Below, in pieces: positions 31,491-41,631 of a stretch of 64,000 nucleotides of DNA. Source of the stretch: Streptococcus sanguinis SK49 (lineage in GTDB: Bacteria; Bacillota; Bacilli; Lactobacillales; Streptococcaceae). A program made the translations under genes and the position numbers. The stretch's first letter is position 1. Each line of letters begins with the position of its first letter. A model generated the notes under the pieces. That model ran no database searches. It was given only the letters and a program-made list of their open reading frames with translations, and was not told the DNA's origin. The stretch is taken from assembly GCF_000212815.1 (NCBI RefSeq), contig NZ_GL890985.1, positions 463,324 to 527,323 on the forward strand. Direction: 5' to 3'.

Positions 31491-34010
31491 ATGGCGAATA
31501 TTTTAAAGACTATCATTGAAAATGATAAAGGTGAATTAAGAAAATTAGAAAAAATGGCTGACAAGGTCTTGGCTTATGAAGACGAAATGGCAGCTTTGTC
31601 TGATGAAGAACTTCAGGCAAAAACGGAAGAATTCAAGAAACGCTATGCTGATGGTGAAACTTTAGATCAGCTCTTATTTGAAGCTTTTGCAGTTGTTCGT
31701 GAAGGAGCTAAGCGTGTGTTGGGTCTTTTCCCTTATAAGGTACAGGTTATGGGGGGGATCGTTCTCCATCATGGTGACGTTCCAGAGATGCGTACCGGTG
31801 AAGGAAAAACCTTGACAGCGACAATGCCAGTTTACCTAAATGCCCTTGCAGGAAAAGGTGTGCATGTTGTCACAGTCAACGAATATCTGACTGAGCGTGA
31901 TGCGACTGAAATGGGTGAACTCTATTCTTGGCTGGGCCTTTCTGTTGGTATCAATCTGGCAGCTAAGTCTCCATCTGAGAAGAAAGAAGCATATGCTTGC
32001 GACATTACCTATTCAACCAATGCTGAGATCGGCTTTGACTACCTGCGTGATAACATGGTAGTCCGTGCTGAAAACATGGTGCAGCGTCCACTCAACTATG
32101 CCTTGGTCGATGAGGTGGACTCAATCCTGATTGACGAAGCTCGGACACCACTGATTGTTTCAGGACCGGTTTCTTCAGATACCAACCAGCTTTATCATAT
32201 GGCTGACCACTATGTCAAATCTCTGGATAAGGACGACTACATCATCGATGTTCAGTCTAAGACGATTGGTCTGTCTGACTCAGGTATTGACAAGGCAGAA
32301 AGCTACTTCAAGCTGGACAATCTCTACGATATTGAAAATGTTGCCCTGACTCACTTTATCGACAATGCTCTGCGAGCTAACTACATCATGCTCCTTGATA
32401 TTGACTATGTGGTCAGTGAAGATCAGGAAATTCTGATTGTCGATCAGTTTACCGGTCGGACAATGGAGGGACGTCGTTACTCTGATGGTCTCCACCAAGC
32501 GATTGAAGCCAAAGAAGGTGTGCCGATTCAGGAAGAAACAAAAACTTCTGCTTCCATTACTTATCAGAACCTCTTCCGTATGTATAAGAAGCTGTCCGGC
32601 ATGACGGGTACAGCTAAGACGGAGGAAGAAGAGTTCCGCGAAACATACAACATTCGTGTTATTCCGATTCCAACCAACCGTCCGGTAGCACGTATTGACC
32701 ATTCTGACCTGCTCTACCCAAGTATTGATTCTAAGTTTAAGGCAGTTGTTCAGGATGTTAAAGAGCGTCATGAAAAAGGCCAGCCAGTTCTGGTTGGTAC
32801 TGTTGCGGTTGAAACCAGTGATTATATTTCTAAGAAATTGGTAGAAGCTGGAGTTCCTCACGAAGTTCTTAATGCGAAAAACCACTATAAAGAAGCACAA
32901 ATTATCATGAACGCCGGCCAACGTGGTGCGGTTACTATTGCGACCAATATGGCCGGACGGGGAACTGATATCAAGTTGGGTGAAGGTGTCCGCGAACTGG
33001 GCGGTCTCTGTGTTATCGGTACAGAGCGCCATGAAAGCCGCCGGATTGATAATCAGCTGCGCGGACGTTCAGGCCGTCAGGGTGATCCAGGTGAGTCACA
33101 ATTCTACCTGTCACTGGAAGATGAGCTGATGCGCCGCTTTGGATCAGAGCGCATTAAAGCCCTCTTGGATCGAATGAACCTTAGTGACGAAGATTCTGTT
33201 ATCAAGTCTGGCATGCTGACCCGTCAGGTAGAGGCAGCTCAGAAGCGTGTCGAAGGAAATAACTACGATACGCGGAAACAAGTCTTGCAATATGATGATG
33301 TGATGCGTGAGCAGCGGGAAATTATCTATGCCGAGCGCCATGATGTTATTACTGCTGACCGTGACCTCAGTCCTGAAATCCATGCTATGATTAAGCGGAC
33401 TATCAACCGTATTGTTGATGGCAGCAGCCACTCTGATCAGGATGATAAGATTGAAGCGATTTTAAACTTTGCTAAGTATAACTTAGTTTCAGAAGATTCT
33501 ATTTCTGATAGCGATTTGGAAGGCAAGTCTGACCAAGAAATCAAAGATTATCTGTTTGAACGTGCATTGGAAGTCTACGACAGTCAGATTGCTAAGCTGC
33601 GAGATGAAGAAGCTGTGCGTGAATTCCAGAAGGTCTTGATTCTGCGCGTGGTGGACAGCAAGTGGACTGACCATATCGACGCCCTTGACCAGCTGCGCAA
33701 TGCTGTTGGACTGCGCGGTTATGCACAAAATAACCCAGTTGTCGAATATCAAGCAGAAAGCTTCCGTATGTTCAACGACATGATTGGTTCTATTGAGTTT
33801 GATGTGACTCGTCTGATGATGAAAGCGCAGATTCATGAGCAAGAGCGCCCTCGGACAGAGCGGGCTATCAATACGACAGCTACCCGCAATATCTCTGCCA
33901 AGGCGCCAAATATGCCTGAGAATGCAGACCTGTCTAATGTAAAGAGAAATGACCCTTGTCCATGTGGTTCTGGCAAGAAGTTCAAGAACTGCCACGGCCG
34001 TAAAAAGTAA
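31491..34010 (+). CDS. secA: Protein translocase ATPase SecA
   Basis: 839-residue motor of the general secretion pathway. Walker A is [11 protein letters not shown], the [15 protein letters not shown] block is Walker [14 protein letters not shown] is the NBD2 motif, and the C-terminus carries the zinc-binding and SecB-type tail [17 protein letters not shown]. Length and order match the housekeeping SecA1. TAAGGAAA precedes the ATG. It leads a gene string (DAHP synthases, acpS, alr, recG) conserved among streptococci. Confidence 0.97.
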   Translation: MANILKTIIENDKGELRKLEKMADKVLAYEDEMAALSDEELQAKTEEFKKRYADGETLDQLLFEAFAVVREGAKRVLGLFPYKVQVMGGIVLHHGDVPEMRTGEGKTLTATMPVYLNALAGKGVHVVTVNEYLTERDATEMGELYSWLGLSVGINLAAKSPSEKKEAYACDITYSTNAEIGFDYLRDNMVVRAENMVQRPLNYALVDEVDSILIDEARTPLIVSGPVSSDTNQLYHMADHYVKSLDKDDYIIDVQSKTIGLSDSGIDKAESYFKLDNLYDIENVALTHFIDNALRANYIMLLDIDYVVSEDQEILIVDQFTGRTMEGRRYSDGLHQAIEAKEGVPIQEETKTSASITYQNLFRMYKKLSGMTGTAKTEEEEFRETYNIRVIPIPTNRPVARIDHSDLLYPSIDSKFKAVVQDVKERHEKGQPVLVGTVAVETSDYISKKLVEAGVPHEVLNAKNHYKEAQIIMNAGQRGAVTIATNMAGRGTDIKLGEGVRELGGLCVIGTERHESRRIDNQLRGRSGRQGDPGESQFYLSLEDELMRRFGSERIKALLDRMNLSDEDSVIKSGMLTRQVEAAQKRVEGNNYDTRKQVLQYDDVMREQREIIYAERHDVITADRDLSPEIHAMIKRTINRIVDGSSHSDQDDKIEAILNFAKYNLVSEDSISDSDLEGKSDQEIKDYLFERALEVYDSQIAKLRDEEAVREFQKVLILRVVDSKWTDHIDALDQLRNAVGLRGYAQNNPVVEYQAESFRMFNDMIGSIEFDVTRLMMKAQIHEQERPRTERAINTTATRNISAKAPNMPENADLSNVKRNDPCPCGSGKKFKNCHGRKK

Positions 34011-34030
34011 ACATAAAAGAAGGAGAATAG

Positions 34031-35062
34031 ATGACCTTTAAAGCAACTAGTCAACCCATTGATGTGGCAGAAGTTCGCCAACTTGCTAAGCTAGAAGGCG
34101 ACATGTTGGCTCGCAAGGAAAAGCGTGACCGAGAGTTGGAAGCAATTCTGCGTGGTCAAGATGACCGCATTCTCTTGGTTATCGGTCCCTGCTCTTCAGA
34201 TAACGAAGAAGCGGTGCTAGAGTATGCCAAGCGTCTAACTGCTCTCCAAGAAGAAGTAAAAGACCGCATTTTCATGGTCATGCGGGTTTATACTGCTAAG
34301 CCTCGGACGAACGGAGATGGCTATAAAGGGCTTATTCATCAGCCCAATGCGACTGCCGCTCCAAGTCTGATTAACGGCATCAAGGCAGTCCGCAATCTGC
34401 ACTATCGGGTTATTTCCGAGACAGGCATGACCACAGCTGATGAGATGCTCTATCCAGAAAATCTGCCTCTGGTAGATGATTTAATTTCTTACATGGCTGT
34501 AGGAGCTCGCTCGGTCGAAGACCAGCAGCACCGATTTGTAGCTAGTGGAGCGGATCTTCCGACTGGATTGAAAAATCCGACTTCTGGTAATCTCAATGTC
34601 ATGTTTAACGGCATCTATGCAGCTCAGAACAAGCAGAGTTTCCTATTCGCTGGTAAGGAAGTAGAAACATCTGGCAATCCCTTGGCGCATGCAATCTTGC
34701 GCGGTGCTCTGAATGAATACGGTAAGAATATTCCCAACTACTATTATGATAACCTGCTGGACACCATTGCCCAGTATGAAAAAATGGGCTTAGAAAATCC
34801 CTTTATCATCATTGACACCAATCATGATAACTCTGGTAAGCAGTATCTGGAGCAGGTCCGTATCGTTCGCCAGACTCTGATTAACCGTGACTGGAATGAA
34901 AAGATTAAGGCTACAGTACGTGGCTTTATGATTGAGTCTTATCTGGAAGACGGTCGTCAGGACGAGCCGGAAGTCTTTGGCAAGTCCATTACTGACCCTT
35001 GTCTGGGCTGGGCTAATACAGAACAGCTAGTTCGTGAAATTTATGATACATTAGGAAAATAG
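34031..35062 (+). CDS. aroG: DAHP synthase, copy 1 (class I)
   Basis: 3-deoxy-7-phosphoheptulonate synthase, first step of the shikimate pathway, joining phosphoenolpyruvate and erythrose 4-phosphate. 343 residues. Class I (AroF/G/H) landmarks: LLVIGPCSSDN, MRVYTAKPRTNGDGYKG, ARSVEDQQHRFVASG, KNPTSGN and IDTNHDNSGKQ. AAGGAG precedes the ATG. The second copy follows directly. The two probably differ in feedback control by aromatic amino acids, but the sequence does not say which effector applies to which. Confidence 0.93.
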   Translation: MTFKATSQPIDVAEVRQLAKLEGDMLARKEKRDRELEAILRGQDDRILLVIGPCSSDNEEAVLEYAKRLTALQEEVKDRIFMVMRVYTAKPRTNGDGYKGLIHQPNATAAPSLINGIKAVRNLHYRVISETGMTTADEMLYPENLPLVDDLISYMAVGARSVEDQQHRFVASGADLPTGLKNPTSGNLNVMFNGIYAAQNKQSFLFAGKEVETSGNPLAHAILRGALNEYGKNIPNYYYDNLLDTIAQYEKMGLENPFIIIDTNHDNSGKQYLEQVRIVRQTLINRDWNEKIKATVRGFMIESYLEDGRQDEPEVFGKSITDPCLGWANTEQLVREIYDTLGK

Positions 35063-35063
35063 T

Positions 35064-36095
35064 ATGGCATTTATTGAAAAAGGTCAGAAGATTGACATTG
35101 AGCAGATTAAGTCCAGAACCAGGCTGACTGGTCAGGCCTTGGCTCATAAAAACAAGCGAGACCAAGAACTAGCTGAGATTCTCAGTGGGGAAGACGAGCG
35201 TATTCTCTTGGTGATTGGTCCTTGCTCATCAGACAATGAAGAGGCTGTGCTGGAGTATGCCCGCCGTTTGTCAGAGCTGCAGAAGAAGGTCGCAGATAAG
35301 ATTTTTATCGTCATGCGGGTCTATACTGCTAAGCCGCGGACCAATGGGGATGGTTATAAGGGCTTGGTTCACCAGCCGGATACTTCTAAAGCACCTAGTC
35401 TTATCAATGGTTTGCAGGCTGTTCGCCAGCTGCACTACCGTGTTATCACAGAGACTGGTCTGACGACGGCTGATGAGATGCTCTATCCGTCCAATCTTGT
35501 GCTGGTAGACGACTTGGTCAGCTATCATGCTGTGGGGGCTCGCTCGGTTGAAGACCAGGAGCACCGCTTTGTGGCATCAGGTATTGACGCTCCAGTCGGC
35601 ATGAAAAATCCAACTTCTGGTAATCTGGGTGTTATGTTTAACGCTGTCTATGCGGCGCAAAATAAGCAGACTTTCCTTTTTCACGGTCAGGAAGTAGAAA
35701 CCTCTGGGAATCCTTTGGCTCACGTTATTCTGCGTGGGGCGACCAATGAATACGGTAAGAACATTCCAAATTTCTACTATGAAAATATGCTGGATGCCAT
35801 TTCCTACTACGAAAAAATGGGCTTGGAGAATCCTTTCATCGTCATTGATACCAATCACGATAACTCCGGCAAACAATATCTGGAACAGATTAGGATTGTG
35901 CGTCAGACCTTGCTGAATCGGGATTGGAACGAAAAGATTAAGAGAGCGGTTCGTGGTTTTATGATTGAGTCTTATCTGGAAGACGGCCGGCAAAATGAGG
36001 CGGAAGTCTTTGGTAAATCTATCACTGACCCTTGCCTGGGCTGGGATAATACAGTTCAGCTCATTGAAGAAATTTACAACACTTTATTTAGATAA
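35064..36095 (+). CDS. aroG: DAHP synthase, copy 2 (class I)
   Basis: Tandem paralogue of the preceding gene, also 343 residues, starting one base after its stop, so probably translated by coupling. It keeps the same catalytic motifs (LLVIGPCSSDN, KPRTNGDGYKG, KNPTSGN, IDTNHDNSGKQ). Most differences are in the N-terminal 30 residues and in the 120-180 region, which commonly hold effector contacts in class I enzymes. Paired copies here are usual in streptococci. Confidence 0.93.
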   Translation: MAFIEKGQKIDIEQIKSRTRLTGQALAHKNKRDQELAEILSGEDERILLVIGPCSSDNEEAVLEYARRLSELQKKVADKIFIVMRVYTAKPRTNGDGYKGLVHQPDTSKAPSLINGLQAVRQLHYRVITETGLTTADEMLYPSNLVLVDDLVSYHAVGARSVEDQEHRFVASGIDAPVGMKNPTSGNLGVMFNAVYAAQNKQTFLFHGQEVETSGNPLAHVILRGATNEYGKNIPNFYYENMLDAISYYEKMGLENPFIVIDTNHDNSGKQYLEQIRIVRQTLLNRDWNEKIKRAVRGFMIESYLEDGRQNEAEVFGKSITDPCLGWDNTVQLIEEIYNTLFR

Positions 36096-36157
36096 TTAAG
36101 GAAAATTGAAAGGGACAGTCTTGACCTGTAAAGAGGACTAACTGTCGGGTGAAGACG

Positions 36158-36185
36158 AACTCAGCTGGCGGCCCAGCTGAGTTTT
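36158..36185 (+). terminator. Hairpin between DAHP synthase 2 and acpS
   Basis: 11-base-pair stem AACTCAGCTGG/CCAGCTGAGTT, loop CGGC, followed by TT GTC; a weak terminator or attenuator that may lower read-through into acpS. Confidence 0.6.
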
Positions 36186-36206
36186 GTCGCCTTTCTAGAG
36201 AATGAT

Positions 36207-36569
36207 ATGATAAAAGGACACGGAATTGATATAGAAGAGCTGGCTGCCATTGAGCGAGCCTATCTGAAAAATGCCCGCTTTGCAAAGAAGGTGCTGACAG
36301 AGGCGGAGCTTTCTCGTTTTGAGGAGTTATCCGGCAAACGGAAAATTGAATTTCTGGCTGGCCGTTGGGCTGCCAAGGAGGCTTTTTCTAAAGCTTGGGG
36401 AACCGGTATCGGTAAACTCAGGTTTCAGGACTTAGAGATTTTAAATGACCGTCAGGGAGCGCCTTATTTCAGCCGGTCACCTTTTACTGGCAAGGTTTGG
36501 ATTTCGCTCAGCCATGCTGCTGGCCTAGTTACAGCCAGCGTTATTTTGGAGGAAAATGATGAAAGCTAG
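36207..36569 (+). CDS. acpS: Holo-acyl-carrier-protein synthase
   Basis: 120 residues. Transfers 4'-phosphopantetheine from CoA to acyl carrier protein. [11 protein letters not shown] gives the metal-binding Asp and [17 protein letters not shown] the second motif with its Glu and Lys; [17 protein letters not shown] closes the fold. The usual conserved length. It overlaps alr by 14 or 11 bases. Confidence 0.95.
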   Translation: MIKGHGIDIEELAAIERAYLKNARFAKKVLTEAELSRFEELSGKRKIEFLAGRWAAKEAFSKAWGTGIGKLRFQDLEILNDRQGAPYFSRSPFTGKVWISLSHAAGLVTASVILEENDES

Positions 36570-37665
36570 TCTGCATAGACCCAGCAAGGCAGTGATTGAT
36601 TTAGCTGCCATTGATTTTAATATTAGACAATTGAGTGCCCATCTGCCTCAGACGACAGAGAAGTGGGCCGTTGTCAAGGCCAATGCTTATGGCCACGGAG
36701 CTATTGAGGTTTCTAGGCATATTGAGCCCCTCGTAGATGGCTTTTGTGTGTCTAATATCGATGAAGCCTTGGAGCTGCGTTCAGCTGGCATTGGCAAAAA
36801 AATTCTGGTGCTTGGAGTATCAGATCTGGCTGCGCTTCCGCTGGCTAGAAAGGGAAAGGTGTCTCTGACCGTAGCCAGTTTAGAATGGTTGGATCTAGCT
36901 TTAACTGCTGAAGAAGACTTGACTGGATTGAACTTTCATATCAAGATTGACTCTGGTATGGGGCGGATTGGTTTTCGAGATAGTCAGGAAGCTCAGGAGG
37001 CAATCCATCGCCTGCAGGCTGCTGGGGCTGTCGCAGAGGGGATTTTCACCCACTTTGCAACGGCAGATGAAGCGGAGCACCATAAGTTTGAAGCCCAGCT
37101 GGCTCGTTTTCATCAGATCTTATCTGAGTTGGACAATGTACCTCCTCTCGTTCACGCTAGTAATTCTGCCACCTCTCTCTGGCACAGTGAGATTGTTCTA
37201 AATGCCGTCCGGCTGGGTGACATCATTTATGGCCTCAACCCCAGCGGAACTGTTTTAGAACTTCCTTATGAATTCAAGCCAGCTCTGTCGCTGGTCTCAG
37301 AATTGGTACATGTCAAGGAAGTAGAGGCTGGAGCAGATGTTGGCTATGGAGCCACCTACACTAGCCAGTCTCAGGAGTGGATTGGCACTATTCCTTTGGG
37401 TTATGCAGATGGCTGGACACGCGATATGCAGGGCTTTGATGTCTTGATTGATGGTCAGCGCTGCCCTATTGTTGGCCGCGTTTCCATGGACCAAATTACA
37501 GTGCGCCTGCCTCAGGCTTATCCCCTTGGCACGCCGGTTGCGTTGATTGGAAATAGCGGAGCAGAGACCATTACGGTGACAGATGTGGCAGAAAAGCGTG
37601 GCACCATTAACTATGAGGTGGTTTGCTTGATTAGCGACCGTGTACCGAGGGTCTATAAAGACTAA
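36556..37665 (+). CDS. alr: Alanine racemase
   Basis: PLP enzyme making D-alanine for peptidoglycan. 369 residues from the first of two adjacent ATGs (36556 and 36559), with GGAGG just upstream inside acpS. The PLP lysine is near residue 41 in [10 protein letters not shown]; the opposing catalytic Tyr lies in [20 protein letters not shown] and GRVSMDQI are typical. acpS-alr-recG order is conserved in streptococci. Confidence 0.96.
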   Translation: MMKASLHRPSKAVIDLAAIDFNIRQLSAHLPQTTEKWAVVKANAYGHGAIEVSRHIEPLVDGFCVSNIDEALELRSAGIGKKILVLGVSDLAALPLARKGKVSLTVASLEWLDLALTAEEDLTGLNFHIKIDSGMGRIGFRDSQEAQEAIHRLQAAGAVAEGIFTHFATADEAEHHKFEAQLARFHQILSELDNVPPLVHASNSATSLWHSEIVLNAVRLGDIIYGLNPSGTVLELPYEFKPALSLVSELVHVKEVEAGADVGYGATYTSQSQEWIGTIPLGYADGWTRDMQGFDVLIDGQRCPIVGRVSMDQITVRLPQAYPLGTPVALIGNSGAETITVTDVAEKRGTINYEVVCLISDRVPRVYKD

Positions 37666-37770
37666 GAAGATTAATGCAGGGAACCGCTTGAAGTATTTGA
37701 TAATGCTCTAGCTTGGTCACCCTGTCTGTGATGACAGCATCGCAACAGTATCAGAACTGAAAGAGGAATT

Positions 37771-39786
37771 ATGAATTTACACCAACCTTTGACGGTTCTG
37801 CCTGGTGTGGGACCGAAATCAGCAGAAAAATTTGCCAAGCTGGGTCTAGAGACCTTGCAGGATTTGCTGCTTTATTTTCCTTTTCGTTATGAGGATTTTA
37901 AGAGTAAGAATGTCCTAGACTTGGAGGATGGAGAAAAGGCGGTTGTTTCTGGTCAGGTCGTAACCCCGGCCAATGTCCAGTATTACGGCTACAAACGCAA
38001 TCGCCTGCGCTTTACCATCAAGCAGGGAGAAGTCGCTCTGGCAGTTAATTTCTTTAACCAGCCTTATTTGGCAGATAAGATTGAAGTGGGAGCTAATATA
38101 GCCGTCTTTGGCAAGTGGGACAAAGCCAAGGCTAGTCTGACTGGCATGAAACTTCTGGCTCAGGTAGAGGACGACTTGCAGCCTGTCTATCGGCTGGCTC
38201 AGGGAATTAGTCAGGCCAATCTGGTCAAGCTGATTAAGACAGCCTTTGACCAGGGATTGGACTTGCTCTTAGAGGAAAATCTGCCCCAGTCCCTGCTGGA
38301 ACGCTACCAGCTAGTGAGCAGAGTTGAGGCTGTGCGGGCTATGCATTTTCCAAAGGACTTGGCGGACTACAAGCAGGCTCTTCGGCGGGTTAAATTTGAA
38401 GAACTCTTTTATTTCCAAATGCAGCTGCAGGTCTTAAAGAGAGAAACCAAGGCTGTCAGCAATGGATTGAAGATTGATTGGCAGTCGGATGCTGTAGCCG
38501 AGAAAAAGCAGAGCTTACCTTTTGAGCTGACTTCAGCTCAGGAGCGCAGTCTGACAGAGATTTTGCAGGATTTGCGGTCGCCTGGACACATGAATCGCCT
38601 GCTGCAGGGCGATGTGGGAAGCGGAAAGACAGTAGTCGCTGGTCTAGCTATGTATGCTGTTTATACAGCTGGCTTTCAGTCAGCTCTGATGGTTCCAACA
38701 GAAATTTTGGCTGAGCAGCATTTTGATAGCCTAGCTCAGCTATTTCCAGAATTGAATCTGGCCCTGCTAACTGGTGGGATGAAAGCAACAGAACGCAGAG
38801 AAACCTTGGCAGCGATTGAAAACGGTCAGGTGGACATGATTGTCGGAACCCATGCCCTGATTCAGGAAGGAGTCCGTTACCATGCATTGGGCTTGGTCAT
38901 TATTGACGAGCAGCATCGCTTTGGTGTGGAACAACGCCGGATTTTACGGGAAAAGGGAGACAATCCTGATGTCCTCATGATGACGGCGACGCCTATTCCC
39001 AGAACCCTTGCCATTACAGCATTTGGTGATATGGATGTCTCCATCATTGACCAGATGCCGGCAGGACGCAAGCCTATCATCACCCGCTGGGTCAAGCATG
39101 AGCAGCTGGGAGTCGTCCTCGACTGGCTTAAAAAAGAGCTTCATAAGGGAGCTCAGGCCTATTTTATTTCTCCTTTGATTGAGGAGTCAGAAGCTTTGGA
39201 TCTTAAGAATGCCATTGCTTTAGAAGGAGAATTGACAGCCTATTTTGGTCATCAGGCCCAAGTGGCCCTGCTTCATGGCAAGATGAAGAGCGAGGAAAAA
39301 GAGGCGATTATGCAGGACTTCAAGGAAGGACGGACTGATATTCTGGTCTCTACCACAGTCATTGAGGTCGGAGTCAACGTCCCAAATGCTACGGTGATGG
39401 TCATCATGGATGCTGACCGCTTCGGACTCAGCCAGCTTCATCAGCTGAGAGGCCGCGTCGGCCGAGGGAGCAAGCAGTCTTATGCCGTCCTTGTTGCCAA
39501 TCCCAAGACGGAGTCGGGCAAGAGTCGCATGAAAATCATGACTGAGATGACCGATGGTTTCCTGCTGGCTGAGGAGGATTTGAAAATGCGAGGCTCTGGA
39601 GAAATCTTTGGCACTCGGCAGTCTGGTATTCCTGAGTTTCAAGTGGCAGACATTGTGGAAGATTATCCGATTTTAGAAGAAGCCAGAAAGGTTGCCAGCC
39701 AGATTACAGCTGATCCGAACTGGCGGACAGATCCTAGTTGGCACTTGATTGCTCTTCATTTGGACAAGCGAGATTACCTAGATTAA
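37771..39786 (+). CDS. recG: ATP-dependent DNA helicase RecG
   Basis: 671-residue branch-migration helicase. N-terminal wedge (OB) domain to about residue 160 with LPGVGPKSAEKFAKLG; Walker A GDVGSGKTVVAGLA; DEQH Walker B in VIIDEQHRFGVEQR; MMTATPIPRTLAITAFGD motif III; HQLRGRVGRG motif VI; the C-terminal TRB-like DLKMRGSGEIFGTRQSG. The 105-base gap before it holds no clear promoter. Confidence 0.96.
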   Translation: MNLHQPLTVLPGVGPKSAEKFAKLGLETLQDLLLYFPFRYEDFKSKNVLDLEDGEKAVVSGQVVTPANVQYYGYKRNRLRFTIKQGEVALAVNFFNQPYLADKIEVGANIAVFGKWDKAKASLTGMKLLAQVEDDLQPVYRLAQGISQANLVKLIKTAFDQGLDLLLEENLPQSLLERYQLVSRVEAVRAMHFPKDLADYKQALRRVKFEELFYFQMQLQVLKRETKAVSNGLKIDWQSDAVAEKKQSLPFELTSAQERSLTEILQDLRSPGHMNRLLQGDVGSGKTVVAGLAMYAVYTAGFQSALMVPTEILAEQHFDSLAQLFPELNLALLTGGMKATERRETLAAIENGQVDMIVGTHALIQEGVRYHALGLVIIDEQHRFGVEQRRILREKGDNPDVLMMTATPIPRTLAITAFGDMDVSIIDQMPAGRKPIITRWVKHEQLGVVLDWLKKELHKGAQAYFISPLIEESEALDLKNAIALEGELTAYFGHQAQVALLHGKMKSEEKEAIMQDFKEGRTDILVSTTVIEVGVNVPNATVMVIMDADRFGLSQLHQLRGRVGRGSKQSYAVLVANPKTESGKSRMKIMTEMTDGFLLAEEDLKMRGSGEIFGTRQSGIPEFQVADIVEDYPILEEARKVASQITADPNWRTDPSWHLIALHLDKRDYLD

Positions 39787-40265
39787 AGGTTCTTTGAATT
39801 AAGTTTCCTGCAAGATATTTATAAGTAGGCTTTAAGTTTGAGGAATTATACTATTGTCAAATCAAAGAAAGAGGTAGGATCAATGACAATGTAAACATCC
39901 CTTAAAATCTGGTAACCAAAGCTTGAAGACTAGAAGACCTGCGAGGTATGTGTTTCTCAAAGAATAAGAATAATTTAGAATTTTTTCATCATAAATCTCC
40001 TAACAATCACAAGCTTCACCCAATCGGTGAAGTTTTTTTGTATTTAATTGAAAAGATTTGTTCATTTCAATTAGTAGGTAAGGATTGCTGCCGGATTTCT
40101 TTGACTATAAGCTTTCCCTAAGAAATCTATAAGAGATTCTTAAGTTTAGGGCTGTATCCTTATATCCAAGTAAGAACAAAAAGATTAGAGACCAAACTTG
40201 AAGTCAAACACTCCAAGAGTTTCGTTTTTGCTCTTAAAGAATGAATGATAAGCGAGGTAAAAGCT
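39787..40265. other. Intergenic stretch after recG
   Basis: About 480 bases without a convincing gene, AT-rich, many stops in all frames. The only solid structure is a terminator at 40014-40039. A short frame starting ATGACAATGTAA near 39882 is too small to mean anything. Confidence 0.6.
40014..40039 (+). terminator. Terminator downstream of recG
   Basis: CTTCACC/GGTGAAG stem with loop CAATC, then seven T. Confidence 0.8.
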
Positions 40266-40343
40266 ATGAAAGTTGCAATCAAAGTCCACTATCCAAAGAC
40301 ATTTAAGAAAGCTCAGAAAATAGAGGTGACCTATGGTAAGTGA
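40266..40343 (+). CDS. Small basic peptide, possible
   Basis: 25 codons behind GCGAGG: starts MKVAIKVHYPKTFKKAQK, a basic and hydrophilic sequence. Overlaps by a few bases the next tiny frame (40333-40389). No family recognised. Could be a remnant of a longer gene or a chance frame; the ribosome site and tight overlap are the only support. Confidence 0.25.
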   Translation: MKVAIKVHYPKTFKKAQKIEVTYGK

Positions 40344-40389
40344 TTATATTTTTGAAATTTTAGAGTCTCTGTTTGAGGTTATCTTCTAA
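40333..40389 (+). CDS. Small acidic hydrophobic peptide, possible
   Basis: 18 codons, MVSDYIFEILESLFEVIF, starting within the preceding small frame and preceded by GAGGTG. Amphipathic and acidic, unlike its basic partner. No signalling-peptide family recognised. Followed by the shared terminator at 40438. Low confidence. Confidence 0.22.
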   Translation: MVSDYIFEILESLFEVIF

Positions 40390-40437
40390 GTCCAGCGATT
40401 CAATGAAGTTTTCCCAATGTTAGAATATGAAAGAGTC

Positions 40438-40469
40438 AAAAAAGTGCTAAGCAACCTTAGCACTTTTTG
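40438..40469. terminator. Bidirectional terminator before ansA 3' end
   Basis: AAAAAAGTGCTAAG/CTTAGCACTTTTT with loop CAAC; T-tracts on both strands. Serves ansA (minus) and any plus-strand transcript from upstream. Confidence 0.85.
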
Positions 40470-40500
40470 ATTTAAAGAAAGTAAATAAGGACTTTTTCTC

Positions 40501-41463
40501 TCAGCCTTCCATATAATCTCGTAGTTCTTGGTCTTTGAGTCCAGCATTCAGGGCGATGAGCAGTTTGATTCTGGCTTTTTGAGCATTGAGCTCCTTGACG
40601 AAGAAGATACCAGCCTGGTGCAGCTGAACTCCGCCTCCTTCATAAGCATAGACTGGCTCAGCAATCCCGTTAAAACAGCGAGAGACCAGAGCAACTGGCA
40701 GGCCGTCAGCTATCATATCAGCCAGTTTGTCAGCTACTTCCTTGGGGAGGTTGCCAGCACCGAATGCTTCTATGATGAGGCCGTCTATCTTGTCTAAATC
40801 CAGCATGTCCAGAAGCTCTGTCTTCATACCGGCATAAGCTGGAATGATGGGCACCAGACCAGAAATGCTGTTCAAGTCAAAGCGGACCCGAGGCTCCGCT
40901 GTCTTAAAATAGAGAATCTCTTGTTTCATAATCAAGCCAAGCGGTCCGTGAGTCGGCGTCTGGAAGGTGCTGACATTGGTCGTGTGGGTCTTGGTTACAT
41001 ACTTTGCAGCATGTGCCTCGTCATTCATAACGACAAGTACACCTTTATCACAGGCTTTTTCATCACTTGCAACCCGCAGGGCTGTCAGGTAGTTATAGAC
41101 TCCGTCGCTCCCCAGCTCATTGGAACTGCGCATAGCTCCGGTCAGAACGATTGGAATCTTCGGCAACTGCATAGTATCCAGAAAGTAAGCCGTCTCTTCT
41201 AAAGTGTCCGTCCCATGAGTAATGACTACTCCGTCAAATTGGTCAGCACTGGCTTTGATTTTTTGATAAAGCTTGAGCATGTGCTGGGGCGTGATATGAG
41301 GACTAGGAATATTAAAAAAGTCAATGACTTCCGTCTCAATCCCCTCAAGCGGAACTGTCACATGGTTCATAGGGTTATCAGCATTGGTGACGACAGCCCC
41401 AGAGCCGTCAGCCTGCATGGAAATGGTTCCTCCTGTGTGCAGGACCAAGATTTTTTTTGTCAT
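40501..41463 (-). CDS. ansA: Type I L-asparaginase
   Basis: 320-residue cytoplasmic L-asparaginase converting asparagine to aspartate and ammonia. The catalytic Thr motifs are LHTGGTISMQ near the start and HGTDTLEETAYFL near residue 85; LTGAMRSSNELGSDG follows, and IEAFGAGNLP is in the C-terminal domain. AAGGAG precedes the ATG on the minus strand. A type I enzyme without signal peptide. Runs opposite to recG and to the next gene. Confidence 0.93.
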   Translation of the reverse strand: MTKKILVLHTGGTISMQADGSGAVVTNADNPMNHVTVPLEGIETEVIDFFNIPSPHITPQHMLKLYQKIKASADQFDGVVITHGTDTLEETAYFLDTMQLPKIPIVLTGAMRSSNELGSDGVYNYLTALRVASDEKACDKGVLVVMNDEAHAAKYVTKTHTTNVSTFQTPTHGPLGLIMKQEILYFKTAEPRVRFDLNSISGLVPIIPAYAGMKTELLDMLDLDKIDGLIIEAFGAGNLPKEVADKLADMIADGLPVALVSRCFNGIAEPVYAYEGGGVQLHQAGIFFVKELNAQKARIKLLIALNAGLKDQELRDYMEG

Positions 41464-41631
41464 AAATCCTTTTTCTCCTTGTAGTCATAATGCAGAGTTG
41501 AAAACTCACATTATATTTTCATAGAGTTTTCATTTCTGTTGCATGGATATTACTCCAGCTTTTCTTTTCTGCAATTCATGTGATTGTATGTCATTTTTGT
41601 GTTATAATTTATTGTATCATAAAAGGAAAGA

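Noticed and set aside
32280-33032. A 250-codon minus-strand frame inside secA.
   Set aside because: Shadow of SecA coding sequence; no ribosome site and an unlikely amino acid composition.
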